Origin: Haemonchus contortus
Lineage: Eukaryota; Nematoda; Chromadorea; Rhabditida; Trichostrongylidae
Direction: 5' to 3'
Assembly: GCA_000469685.2 (NCBI GenBank)
Contig: LS997567.1
Coordinates: 40,104,775-40,168,774 of the forward strand
DNA: 64,000 nucleotides
Part shown: positions 11,326 through 22,800 of the stretch, in pieces
Numbering within the stretch: position 1 is the stretch's first letter
Layout: each line of letters begins with the position of its first letter
The notes under the pieces: generated by a model
Seen by the model: only the letters and a program-made list of their open reading frames with translations
What the model was told of the DNA's origin: nothing
Database searches by the model: none
Position numbers and translations under genes: made by a program

Positions 11326-13159
11326 GCTCCGATAACATGATGACCAAGATAGAATAATACTTCATTATGGTTTAGTTCCTTCAATTTTTTTTGGAAATAA
11401 CCAGTATATAAATACCAGATTGTCAGCGTTTGATAGATCACTGCCCCCGCTGAGTCCATTTGTTCCAGGTGGAGGTTGAAAAACCCTGATATCAAGTTAT
11501 TAAAGACAGCAATTACTCAGTGGATATGTTCCGTACATAATCCCTGCTCATAAACTTTATTGCATTATTTTGTTAGAAATCGATAAAACGGAAGGTATCA
11601 GTGGACTGGAACGGGACAGGAGGTACTTCATCACTCTCCCTCAGGATAATCGGAAGGGAACAGATTCTTCGCGAGAAGCTCACTGCAGCTTTTTAACCCA
11701 CAGTATAACGAAAAACCAGCTGAGTAGTGCTCTTAGCTTTTATTTTACTTTTTTACAATATTTGGCTAAATCCAAGAAACAACGAATTCGGCTTGTACAG
11801 CTCAAAAAGATGTATCGCCTTTCTCCCTGAATGATTCATAAGATGTTCCAGGTTCAGAAAGTATTTCACTATCCAAATTAGAACTTAGCTATGGCCCGCT
11901 TCATAACAAACCTGGTTTCAGAATCCAACAAAACTAAAAAAAAAGTTTCTTGAGGTCCGATCAGCTATGTATGTAGTCATCTTGATTCTATATGGATAAA
12001 CTGGTTGAAGAACTCTATACTTGGGTGAAATTCGAGATCTAAGGGTTCCAGTCCAGGACTCCGTTTGTGATTTTCTTGATGGAGGATTAAACAATTATTA
12101 GATTTAAATATTTTGAGTGAAAAAGTGACGTTTGCCTTCTTTCTCGAACTTCCTTACTTCACCATCTGCTCATTTGTCGTGGAGGATCGCAATATTGTTT
12201 ACCTAAATTATCAAGAACCCATGCTAATTCGATGTGACAACCAAGGAGGAATAATTCAGTAATGAGATGGATTTGTTGGATCTTTCAAAGCTATCGATTT
12301 CGTTTAATAAGCTACGAGTAAGACGTCCTGTTCCTTTTTTATTTCTATTCACTTTCTCCTACCTCTTTCTTCGAAAACAATCTCAGTGCAACTTTATACT
12401 TGTATGAACTTTCTGATTCATAGAAAAAAGCAGGCACCTCCATGAACCCCTCCCGATGTTTGTCAAGTAACGTCCCCGACATCGCAAAAAAAAAAACAGT
12501 GTGAATATTTTTCAATTGCTCGAGTTTGGCATACCATCCTAGTGTAAACTAGTAATTCAATCCAACTCGAAGAGGTTTATGAGATGTCATTGATGAAGAA
12601 TCTTTTATCTCACTGAGTTCGACCTCTTTCTACGATTGTCGACTTTAGCACAGGCAGAGTAAAATAAGCATATTTTATCTCCCAGTTTTATCTGGGTCCT
12701 TCTTCCGGAGCAAAAGCAATCTGTGCTCCTCTGTGCTGCTCATCTGAAGGGAAAAAGAGTTGAATAAGTCATTTTTGAATTACAAGGGGCGGTTTGAGAT
12801 AAGTGGGGGAGGGAAGCTTGTAGTGCACGTGAAACGATCCCAAAATTATTAATTGTTCTGAGCTAGCATCTTTCTATTAATAAAGAAGTTTCTAATTTGA
12901 TATGTTTTGGAAAAAAAACAGGAAATACCAACCACAAATACCAATTTACTGATTTTTATTCACAAGTAAGTTAAGTAAAACTACTTTCTTAATGATTCTA
13001 CGAGATCTTGACCAACCGATGTGAGGCTGCTCCGGTTTGTCTTTGATGTTTTACATCACTGTATCTCTTTGAGGTGCCGCTGAGCGTATCAGAATAAGTA
13101 AATAAATAAAGAATCAAGTAAATGAATAATCTCACAAGGTTGGCGAATAATTAGCAATA

Positions 13160-13400
13160 AACTTCGACCTTGGACGGGTCTTGAACCCTCAAAACATCAA
13201 GTCGAAGCAATTAAAATACATGATATTCCCCATTCCGGGATCCCATCCCTAGTCTTACCTTTCTTTCCGTACTCATCAATCTCATCAACCATCGATGGAC
13301 AAAATTTCGGTCTCAGACGGGAATCGAACCCTCAAAACATCAAGACGAAACAAGTTACACAAACTTCTCATTCCGAGATCCCATCCCTAACGTTGCCATT
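13160..13400 (-). repeat. two tandem tRNA-like (SINE-type) copies
   Basis: On the minus strand two segments about 145 bp apart contain a polymerase III B-box-like sequence: GGTTCGATTCC in one copy and a decayed version (GGGTTCAAGACC) in the other. Each is followed by the same CCCATCCC..GGAATG sequence and the shared string CCTCAAAACATCAAG (plus strand). Neither folds into a tRNA acceptor stem that I can see, so these are SINE-like relics, not tRNA genes. A TAAATAAATAAA tract at about 13095-13120 lies next to them. Confidence 0.5.
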
Positions 13401-16049
13401 TTTTCGAGAAATCTCGTACATACACATCAATCTTTTGTCCTATGTTATGTGCTCCGATTGGAGTAGAGTGCGGTGATGATCAATGACGCATATGGGGACA
13501 TTCTAAGCGAATTAGTGCGTAGAAAAGATGAACGCCGACAGAGGGCATCGCGTGCATGGATACGGAAATGCGGCGGTGTCACAAAACGTCAACCAAGAAC
13601 TACTACTACCAGATTTACGATGTTCTCATCCCTTTGGGACGTGCGCACTTGAAAGGGGAGATTTTGACGGCTTCCCACTAGAAGGGTCGGCCTAACAGAA
13701 ATTTCCAGGCAGACACCCTTCTGAGTTGATAGACTTCAGAAGGAGACCGTTCAGAGAGTTCAGAGACCGCTTCATCTAGGGAAACTGGGGTTTAAACCTT
13801 GCGCGACAACAATTGACCAATTTTTTCTTGAGTAACGATATCACCGTTGTTTGTAAACAGCTTTGTTTGCACGTAACCGATAAATAGATTTGAGAAGTTG
13901 TCCAGTCTCAACAGGATTCGGTTCTTGGTCCAACGTTTATGAGCATATCCGCGCCATAAACCGACGTGTAGGGGTCAGCCCCATTTCGCGCTCGTAGCCC
14001 TCCATAGGCTTTGCTTTGCTTCTGAAAATTCAGAAGCATTAGGGAGAGAGTAGGGGATGGAGTGGTAAAATTGTTGATTCCTCAGGGATACAGTCAAATT
14101 CAATATCCCAATTTCCTCAGGTAAATTGCGAGGCTCGACTACCTGCGATCTCTGCTGAGGAGATCGAATTTATTGCCGAATTAAGCTGTTGGCAATCCTT
14201 CAAGTGAAGTTTTCTGTCAGCTTCTTACTAGTAATGCTTCGACCAGGCCTTTCATGGCACCTCTGAAGAGTGGGTGTTCCCGTTGAATATCTCGTCATTC
14301 AGTCCCATCGGTGATGGCAGAGTTTGAAGACGTTCGAAGTTTTGGAACGGAGATTGTTGAGCCCTACTACTCCTATGATGTCAACACGAGCAAGTCTGAA
14401 AGATCGATAAATTCACTCAATTAGGGCTAAATCTTGTTCGAAACAAGATAGTTAAGAATCAATATCTTAAGATACTCAGCAGATTGTGCCAACCTAATTT
14501 TCACGGATAAATTAGAGCATTGGAAGTGTTCCAGAAAATTTGGGTCATGCAGAGAATCCGGTGACTTACAGTAATCCTTACGCTATTCTCGTGCGTCGAT
14601 ATTATGATGTTTTCACTTATTGTTTATCACTTAACAATGGAAGAGTTCAAATTTCACCTGAAACTGTCTGGCCAAGCACATAAGAATAGAACAACAAGCT
14701 TGTCAGTTTCAGTACGTAAACAAAGAGATCATGACGGCTGTTCGCATATTACTTATTGTCGACAATGTACTTTACTGCTTTGTTATATAACTCATATTTC
14801 ACGAAAAGCTTGTTAAGTCAATTTTAATGACCATTACTTGTTTTCCGATTACTTGTGTTTGCCAGTAATCCACCGATCACGTTGGGTGGATGTTCAAAGG
14901 TTGGCTTTATGGGAGTTGGCAATCAGGAGGTAGAAGGCAGGGATAAAGACTTTGTAGTCAATCAATCCAGTTTTTGAGATGCGCCGCACCTTCGACTTCT
15001 ATTCAGAATCGTGGTGGCGTTTTGAAGGAGTACATGGCCTCTACAATGTTTTGCGGGGGTCTCCCGATGTACAAGTCAAAGCATTTTTATCCTCCCGGTT
15101 GGGTCCCCTTAACTATAATATTTTCATAATTCCTATGCAAAAAATAATATTGTCATAATATAAAAAACAATATTGTTTTGAAGTGATTTGGTTGTAACCC
15201 GCACGGGTGTGTACTCAGATCCTACCCATCCTGATCAGGTTGCCCCTGCCACTTCAGCCCTCCTCCGAGGTCGTTGGCTTTGTTGGTCCACGGCACATTA
15301 GTGAACAAGCAAAATGCTCGACCCGTCAAGGGTCTGTGGAGGAATTTTTGGAATGCAGCCAAGATTCGCAATGAGTGAAGTGGTCCTACACTCTTCACCA
15401 TCGTTCGAGCTCAACCATGACCCTCACCGACAGCTTTCTTTGTTAATTGAGACGTACCATGCTGTCTTTATATGGCAATCGTAGTTAAACTTGCATGGCT
15501 CTTTGTTTACACGACCAGCTCGAGGTAACCCGAAACGGCAGAGAATGTCTCGTTTACCAATTATAGCTGACAATCAGTGGCGTGGTTCGTTTCCCACGAT
15601 GGTGAAGTGGATGGGTCCTATTTTTTACCAACCTCCCGTCAGGGTAGGCGTTTGATGTTTTCAGTGCAGTTCTCGATGGCCGAGGGGATTTCACAGGATT
15701 GGCGAATGTTGGGGGACACTTCGGGACACTTACTTCACCGCTTTTTTACTCATTAGTGAGTCAACTCTCATAAGTTGACAATAATCTACAAAAAGGTCGA
15801 GCTCATCAATGAGCTTGAGACAGTTGTCAACTGTCACATCAGGTGTCTGCACTCTCGAATTGAACGTGGATAACGCTTTTCGATTTTTAGCCATGCATTC
15901 GCTACAGAAGAGCGGGCTATTGTCGATGGGTTAGGTACTTATCAAAGTTTACTCTAACGATTACTTATATACTATGAAGTTAGCTGCCAGATACACACTT
16001 GATAAGAGAGCGTATGCACTGTGCCTGGTCCACTTACGGCTTTTCTTTG

Positions 16050-16112
16050 CTAGTTGTCTCGCGGCAGAACATGTTATGACTCGCTGCAATAGTTAGTTGT
16101 CTTGTCTGCCAT
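16050..16112 (+). repeat. two copies of the CTAGTTGTCTCGC-type dispersed motif
   Basis: GCTAGTTGTCTCGCGGCAG and, about 40 bp later, AGTTAGTTGTCTTGTCTGCC. The same GC-rich motif with the core TAGTTGTCTYG recurs near 27213, 43814-43885 and (reverse orientation) 46410-46470, always with nearby GCCGCG-type sequence. Confidence 0.5.
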
Positions 16113-16311
16113 ACTCTCCAGGCATAAGCCCGCCCACTTTATATCACAGTTATTCTCGAAAACTGCAAAATGAAACTTCGGTTCAATTTTCACAGAAATG
16201 GGATAATGTAAGTTTGTTCCAATAATACATCTTAAAACCTGTTCTGTAAGGCCATGAGTACAAGTAGGGCCAAATTAACACTACCAGTTTTTAGGGTAAA
16301 CTTGCTTATAT

Positions 16312-16317
16312 TTTATT
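16312..16317 (-). terminator. polyadenylation signal AATAAA
   Basis: A canonical AATAAA on the minus strand begins about 10 nt after the stop codon of the 136-residue gene. It supports the assigned 3' end and implies a very short 3' UTR. Confidence 0.6.
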
Positions 16318-16327
16318 GCAGGATAGC

Positions 16328-19047
16328 TTAAATCAAGTAAATAGTCGTTCTCGTTATTGACGACTCCCTCCCACCGTATGACCGTTCTATCAATCTTCCG
16401 TTTGATCGAGTTCCTGGTCTCCGGAACACTGGAAGAGATGAATGCTTCCTAACGTCCTCTTCATCATCCTGGTGATTGATCTTGGGAACTGAATAACTGG
16501 TAATCTGAAGGAAAGTATCTGGACTGTAAGAAGAATAGGGCCGGGACCACCAACCGAATTCTTTGGTTGTTTTCTGTGCCCCTCTGGCAGTATACGGCAT
16601 GACGTCCCCATTTGAAGGGATGACTACCTTCGAGGCCATGAGGCCCTGTCGGTTCCCTATAGATTTGTTATGGCTTCGTTGAATAATTATCTCTTCAAAT
16701 TATCTCTGCACCATTTGTCTGGGCACGGGTCTAGAGGCGAAGAAGACTTTAAACAAGCCATCACTTTTGTTTTACTGCCTCAAAGACCACGGATTTCATT
16801 GAACGACGTTCCGAAAACCCCGTTGATGACGCGAGAAAGGTAGTTAACAAGCTTGTTTTAACAACTATTAAGTCTTCACTGCTACACAGTATAAAAGTAG
16901 TGAAATAAGAGTACAACAGTAATCTCTGATGAGTGGTAAAGTAAGAATCTGATTAACAATCAAAATCTGTTGTAGTAAATATCAGAGTTACAGTTACAAT
17001 GTTCAATGAAGATAGCGGCACCCCATCAATTTTTGTACCGAAAAAGCTTAGACTCAACAATTTTATACTAGTAATAGGATAAGTGTCTAAGCAGTTAGTT
17101 TTGGAAAATAATAAAAACGATCAAAGGTTTCTGTCGATTCTACCGCTTGTCCTAGGGAAACCTGTAGGAAAGCAAACGACGGAATTCTCAAGAAAGTAAA
17201 TAATTATTTTTGCATGCAGTAAGGTTGAAATGGCATCAGTTCCAAATTTCCTTTTGCACCCTTGGTTCTTTCTCCTTTTTGGGCTCCTAAACTCCTCAGT
17301 ACCCCCTATTTACTGCTATCCCAGTGCTCAAGTTGAAAATGAGGAGGTTTAAGGGGGAATTTAGCAAAGTAACTGGAACTGCTTGTGTGTTAGCTCGGAT
17401 TGCTCAACGTTTCTTCGGCTTGAGAATTTGTTGTGGTCTATGTGCTTGTTGAACTGCCATTTGAAACAGCTGTTACTTGAAAAAGTGATTTTAGTTCGAT
17501 CTCCTTTTCACATATTGGAGACATCCTATTGTTTCTTTTATTGACAGCTTCTCTTTGTTACTTTCACTCAGTTGTTGTTCAAAGTTCTGTTATCCTTTGT
17601 AAATAATCAATCTTCGATATCACGGTTCGAGAAAAGATCTGTTGAGAAGTTCGCAAGATTCCGGGTTCCTCCGGGGAATCTCTGGTAGTTTCCACGGGGA
17701 CTCCAGGTAAGGACCCTACCCACGCGTAGGCGCCTGAAACACCCTGCTACCTCTTCCGCACCTATCTAGCCAAAGAAGGACCATATTGTCTACCCCTATT
17801 CGACGCGTATTACTTTGAAAATTCAAATCCAGCCTCTTCGTTGCTGGAACCCATTGAAGTTCTGGTCATTTGGCTTTTAGGCCCCTTCTAGACGGCTTGG
17901 CGAACACCTCGTACCAACCCATCAAAGGCTGAAAGAATAGCGTCGAAGGTGAACGTCGATCTGGCCAACCGATTGAGATATCAATGAAACCTTCTTAAAT
18001 GTTGTGCGCATACAGGGAGTAAGCCCTTTTACAACAGTTCTATAGAGAATTTCACAAAACCCCGGTAGAAATCGTTGAGAGAAAACCGTGGGGACCGTTG
18101 TGAAGTTCTCGGCAGGTACCTTCCCCACAACCTAACAACTAGAAATACTTCACAAAATCTGTGCTACAATCGAGTAACACCTACCTGTACAACAGGAAGC
18201 GTTAAGCCAGAGTAAAGTAACGTTTCGTATGAAGCTCTCAAAATGGTCAGGGGAGGGAAGTGGGATATCGTTCAAAACTGGGCCCTATAGGAGCTGTTCA
18301 GGACCGATTCGTTGATGTTCGAAGCAAAAACCATTTTTAGTTCTTTAGCTTAGGAGGCTACAATCAGAAATCGTATCGTTACACACGATTTGTACGATTT
18401 TTCGTTATGAATGGATGTTTAAACGTCGGAGGAGCTGTGATTCATGAAACACAAAATGCTAGCCGACAGCGACACATCCTACTAGGTGTCATTTGTCCCG
18501 TCATGTCTCCCATGGTCAGCATCTCAGCTTTCCCACACGATTGTACAGAAGGGTAGCCGCGTTGAACGTCCATTTACAAGCCTGTTACTCATCCTCAACT
18601 TTGATCGCTCTTTCAATCGTTCTCTATCACGGAACTGATCCCACACCTAGGCATCGTCGGCACCCACCTTCACACCTGTTCCGGCTCTGGTCTGACATCG
18701 ATCCACCGTCTCTGTAAAAATCCCTATCGCATGTGTAAAACAGGATCATTTCAAAAATGTTATTTTTCGGGGGCCGGAAAAAAATTACAAATGAAAAGAA
18801 CGAGAAAAGGTTGCAACACACACACCAACACACCCGCCCCGGCTATCTTTACGCAATCATCGAACAAATGGTGTGTGTAGTGGCCGAACGATTTATATAA
18901 AACAATGGGTCGTGCATTCAAGCTGTCAGCTATTACACAAATTTGCGTACTCACACGTCGTTCATAGTCGCCCGGATCCGTTTCCCTCGTCGATCTGAAC
19001 GTTAATTTGTTCAGTGCCTGTCGGATGGGCTCGGCAGAAATAACCAT
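16328..19047 (-). CDS. small two-exon gene, 136-residue protein of unknown function
   Basis: Exon 1 is 18955-19047 (ATG at 19045-19047, 31 codons) and ends at a strong GTGAGT donor. Exon 2 is 16328-16645, after an ACCGACAG acceptor, and ends in TAA at 16328. Phase is 0 at the junction and the reading frame closes. The protein is hydrophilic and Arg/Ser/Thr-rich with aromatic patches (FGWWSRPYSSYSP) and an acidic DDEED segment. There is no signal peptide or membrane segment in this model. A TTTCAG acceptor 5 nt above the ATG suggests a further upstream exon or a spliced leader site, so the N-terminus could be longer. The gene is divergent from the ENPP gene at 19898. No family recognised; it could be the cytosolic tail of a longer protein. 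Confidence 0.6.
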
Positions 19048-19897
19048 CACGCTGAAATGTGGGCCCCCCGCACGTTTAACATCTTGTCTTCATAACTTTT
19101 CTCAACCGGAAAAAAACCCGGTTATGCTCGTTCCCACATGCACATGAGCTAACCAGGTTTTTCTTTTTTCCCCAGGGAAAAAAACCTATTTAGAATTGCT
19201 TTCTTACCGCCGCTCCTGGTCTCGTTCTTTGCCTTTGGTCTTCCTCCCGGAACCGCCCTCATGCCTCCCTCGTTTCAAGTTTTACTGGTTTTCTAACTCT
19301 TGCCCTTCATTTTTACACATACATGTCACTCAAAACACTTGTCACCTCAGGTAGTACTTTGAGTTATAAACCACCAGTCAATATGAAACTAAACTGTAAC
19401 CGTTACTTTCTTGAAAAGTAAGTAAACATTAACATAGTTTACCGTTGCCCTCCGACATGTTCGAGATATTCGTGGACCATCCCAATTTATGAGGTCTTCC
19501 TCAGCTTTCTATGTTACTACGTTGTCCGTACGCAATATGAGCTCGTAAATTTCCTCTCCAGTCGTTGTCAATACGATTTGTTTTGTTGTTGTTGTTGTTT
19601 ACGCAAAAGTTTGCCCATGATAAACAACAACAATTATTTCTTCTGACTTTATTGTCGTTATCATTTCGATGGGCAAAACTTAAGGACAAGGTAGATAAAG
19701 TAACTTCAACTCTGTCTGTGCTATAACTATAACTATGACCATGGCTGTAATTCAGAGTACTGTAGCAGTTCTTCCTATGTTACAAGTTTCTTGATGCCCT
19801 GGGGTACTTCATAGTAAAGCTACATGTTCAAGTTACTTTTGTCCTTAAGTTTTGCCCAGCATTGTATTAAAAGTGCCAGACGATACCGTATTCAAGG

Positions 19898-22800
19898 ATG
19901 CTCCAAAGCCTGTGTGCCCTGTTTCTGGTTGGGACCATTATTGCGAAAGATCCTATTGGTCAGAATATTATCGTTTTATTGATTGATGGCTATGGTGCAA
20001 ATCTACTGAACGAATCTAAAACCGAAGCGAAATTTGGTATGTTTTCAATGGCTATTTGATCATTTTACAAGTATTTGTGCTGTTGTCCATGTTCTCTTTG
20101 GTATTCACAACATTGCCCTGTTGTGAACTTGAAATACAAGTTTTTCTAGTGGTTAAGGCCAGGCGTGTTGTTCCCGTGATCGTTCACAGATCGATCAGAA
20201 CGTGCTGGAGCATTGATCAATTCAACTTGACTTTTTTGTTCACCTCTGGCCTCTCAGTTCTACTTGGACGAGAAAAATATCCACTGCGATCGAATAGGGC
20301 CTGAGGGCAGTAAAAAAGTGACGTTAATAGAAAAAACCTCTTCTGATGTCTTCTGAAGTTGCCTTCAGCTATAAGTGAACGGGTCTTTACCTCAACTTTT
20401 TTTGAAAATTTTCAGAATTTTTCAGCCTGGAAAATAGCACTCCTCCTGGCCGGTGCTTTTATTAGTTTTTTCAAGGTTTTGAGCAATTCGTAGATGAAAT
20501 CACGAAAAATATTTCGCTTCACTTCAATGGCACCGAACTTCAATGAAAATTTTGGTTTTCCTTCAAACAGGCTTGATTATCGATCAAGATTAGATCTTCC
20601 TGAGCGATAGCAACGTCCACATTTGTACGCGGATTAACCCGTGCAGCCTGGAAAGCGCTTCACACTTAACCAGGGAACAATACAAGTTACAGTTACGATT
20701 AAATGGTAATACACAATTAATTGGGATAAGTATACAGCCAGAAGGTACTGTTATTTTCAAAAATCAAGGCAACGATGTATAGCTTTTTCCGTCGCGTTCA
20801 TAAGAGCGAATGTACGTAAAGATATTACCGTATATCGGTGAAGAGCATAATTCAAGAAAGAGTCCGTGTAATTGACTCTGCCAGTAAAATGCCACTTAAC
20901 GAGGAGTTGAAAAACCAGCCCAGCTGATCTGGCTGCTTGAAGTGGCCGTTTGGAGCAGTATGTAAACGAATTGTGTTCACTTGAGGGAATATAATTACAA
21001 AAATAGGTGCTAAGTGGGTTGGGGGGGACCACGCGGCGCGGCTGCGGCGCGGCACCCTGCGCTCTCCAGCAAGACAGTAGTGGGCCTGAGTCTGGGAAGG
21101 AATGGTAAGGTTGTACTCATGTGTTTCGTGATTCAGAACAAACAATATGCTTGCATATAATGGATACACTTCTTCTGAGCCGACAAAACCTATTTTTTAA
21201 GCAGGGGAGGGGCTCCGGGGGTGGGTGAGATGGTTGCCTCGTGCAAGAAGCTGAAATGAGATAAAAGTTGAACGTCCAATTGGCTCACCCACCCCGAAGC
21301 CCCCCCCCCCTTCCTGAAATAGGTGAAAAATACACAGTTACAACATAAAAAACTATGAAACTTCTCTAAACACCGTTTCGGGCTTGGAGAGCGCAGTGCG
21401 CCGCGCCGCAGCCGCGCCGCGTGGTCCCCCCCAACCCACTTAGCACCCAAAAATAAAAAGAAATTCACATTTTCAAACAACAAACAGGTTCATTATTGAC
21501 AACTGGCAAGTTCTATCGTAATGAGCAGAACAAGCACCGACTTGTCAACCAGGTGTCGCACCTGAACCCGATACCACCTGTCTCAAATTCAATTGACTGC
21601 GTCGCGGTTTTGCTGTAGGGCGCGTTACCGTGCGACGTTTATCAGTCGAGTCTGATTTAGTTATAGCAGTAATGGATCCCATATTATTCTCAACCTACCT
21701 GTTAGATTTGTGTCTTCTACTTGGACCTAATGGCATTCTGCACTAGAGCTCTGAAGCGCTTGGAAACGTAATGTATTCACAGAAGCGCAAAAAAGTACTA
21801 GTAAGTGAAACAGTAATCCCAGACCGCAAATTTCGCATTTTTTGAGTGATTCTGGGTTTGTTAAGAAGTTCTGGTGGCCCTTCACGAGAGCCTTCTCGAG
21901 AGCTCTGTCTCGTATAAATGAGGCTTCACGTTGAAAAATTGTAATTATTCTAAAAATCATATCCACACAACGGTAACCTTCCTGCGGATTTGACTTGACC
22001 GTTTTTTTAGCTATGGGAGAAATTTGACAGAATGGGTTCATGACAATTTTTTGGCGAGAAATTTACTGGTTACAGGAATGCAACAGCTTATTTCAAATGG
22101 AGTACAAGCCGAATATCTGCGATCAACTTTCCCAACTCATAGTTGGCCAAACTGGCTGAGCCTTGCAACAGGTACTTTCTTTGCTTCAAAATATTGTACG
22201 GTGACGTCATTTTGTTAATCTTATATCATTCACTATCGTTTGTGCAGAATTTCATTCTTTCACATTGGTTTCTGTCTCTTATGAATCTACTTAGGAGTAG
22301 GTAATAGTTTCTGAGCAGACACGGACTAGAAGGGTTGCACTGAGTCTGGTCAGAACTCTTCTCTCACTTTTTCTTTTTTCATTGCTCAATTTGGAGATGT
22401 TGGGATATGTTGTGGTTCTTATACATTTTTCCTATAAAATATTTTATCTTCGTCAGCTCTTTTCTTCCGTTCCGTCTGTTTGACTTCTCTAGAAAATTGT
22501 AGAACTGATTGGATGCGTACCCACTCTGTACAATGACCGAGATGATACTAAACGGTGATATGACCGGGGTGGGCACATTTGAGGGGATATGGTGATGGTA
22601 TGAATGGCGTGGTATTTGTACTGTGTATTTTTACATTGACAGATTAAGGAAGAAACTCTCCCCCTGGGACGGAGAACTTGGTTAGCCTTCGAAAGGCGAT
22701 TCGGTCCTCGGATCATGCTCTTCGAATAGTGCTCACTTGCCACTCCACCACCCACGCCCACATCATCAGATACTCAAGTATTGTTTCTAGAGCACGACTT

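Larger units (their letters stand above)
8182..16311. other. gene-poor intergenic region
   Basis: Beyond the stop at 8181 no AATAAA lies close by; AT-rich AATAAT variants at about 8235-8250 may serve the 3' end of the mucin-like gene. Open frames here are short, without splice context or recognisable similarity. Apart from the repeats listed separately (direct repeats near 9-10 kb, tandem repeat near 11.3 kb, tRNA-like copies near 13.2 kb) I see only AT-rich unique sequence, with a somewhat more GC-rich stretch at 15.0-15.9 kb that contains no supportable gene. Confidence 0.6.
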
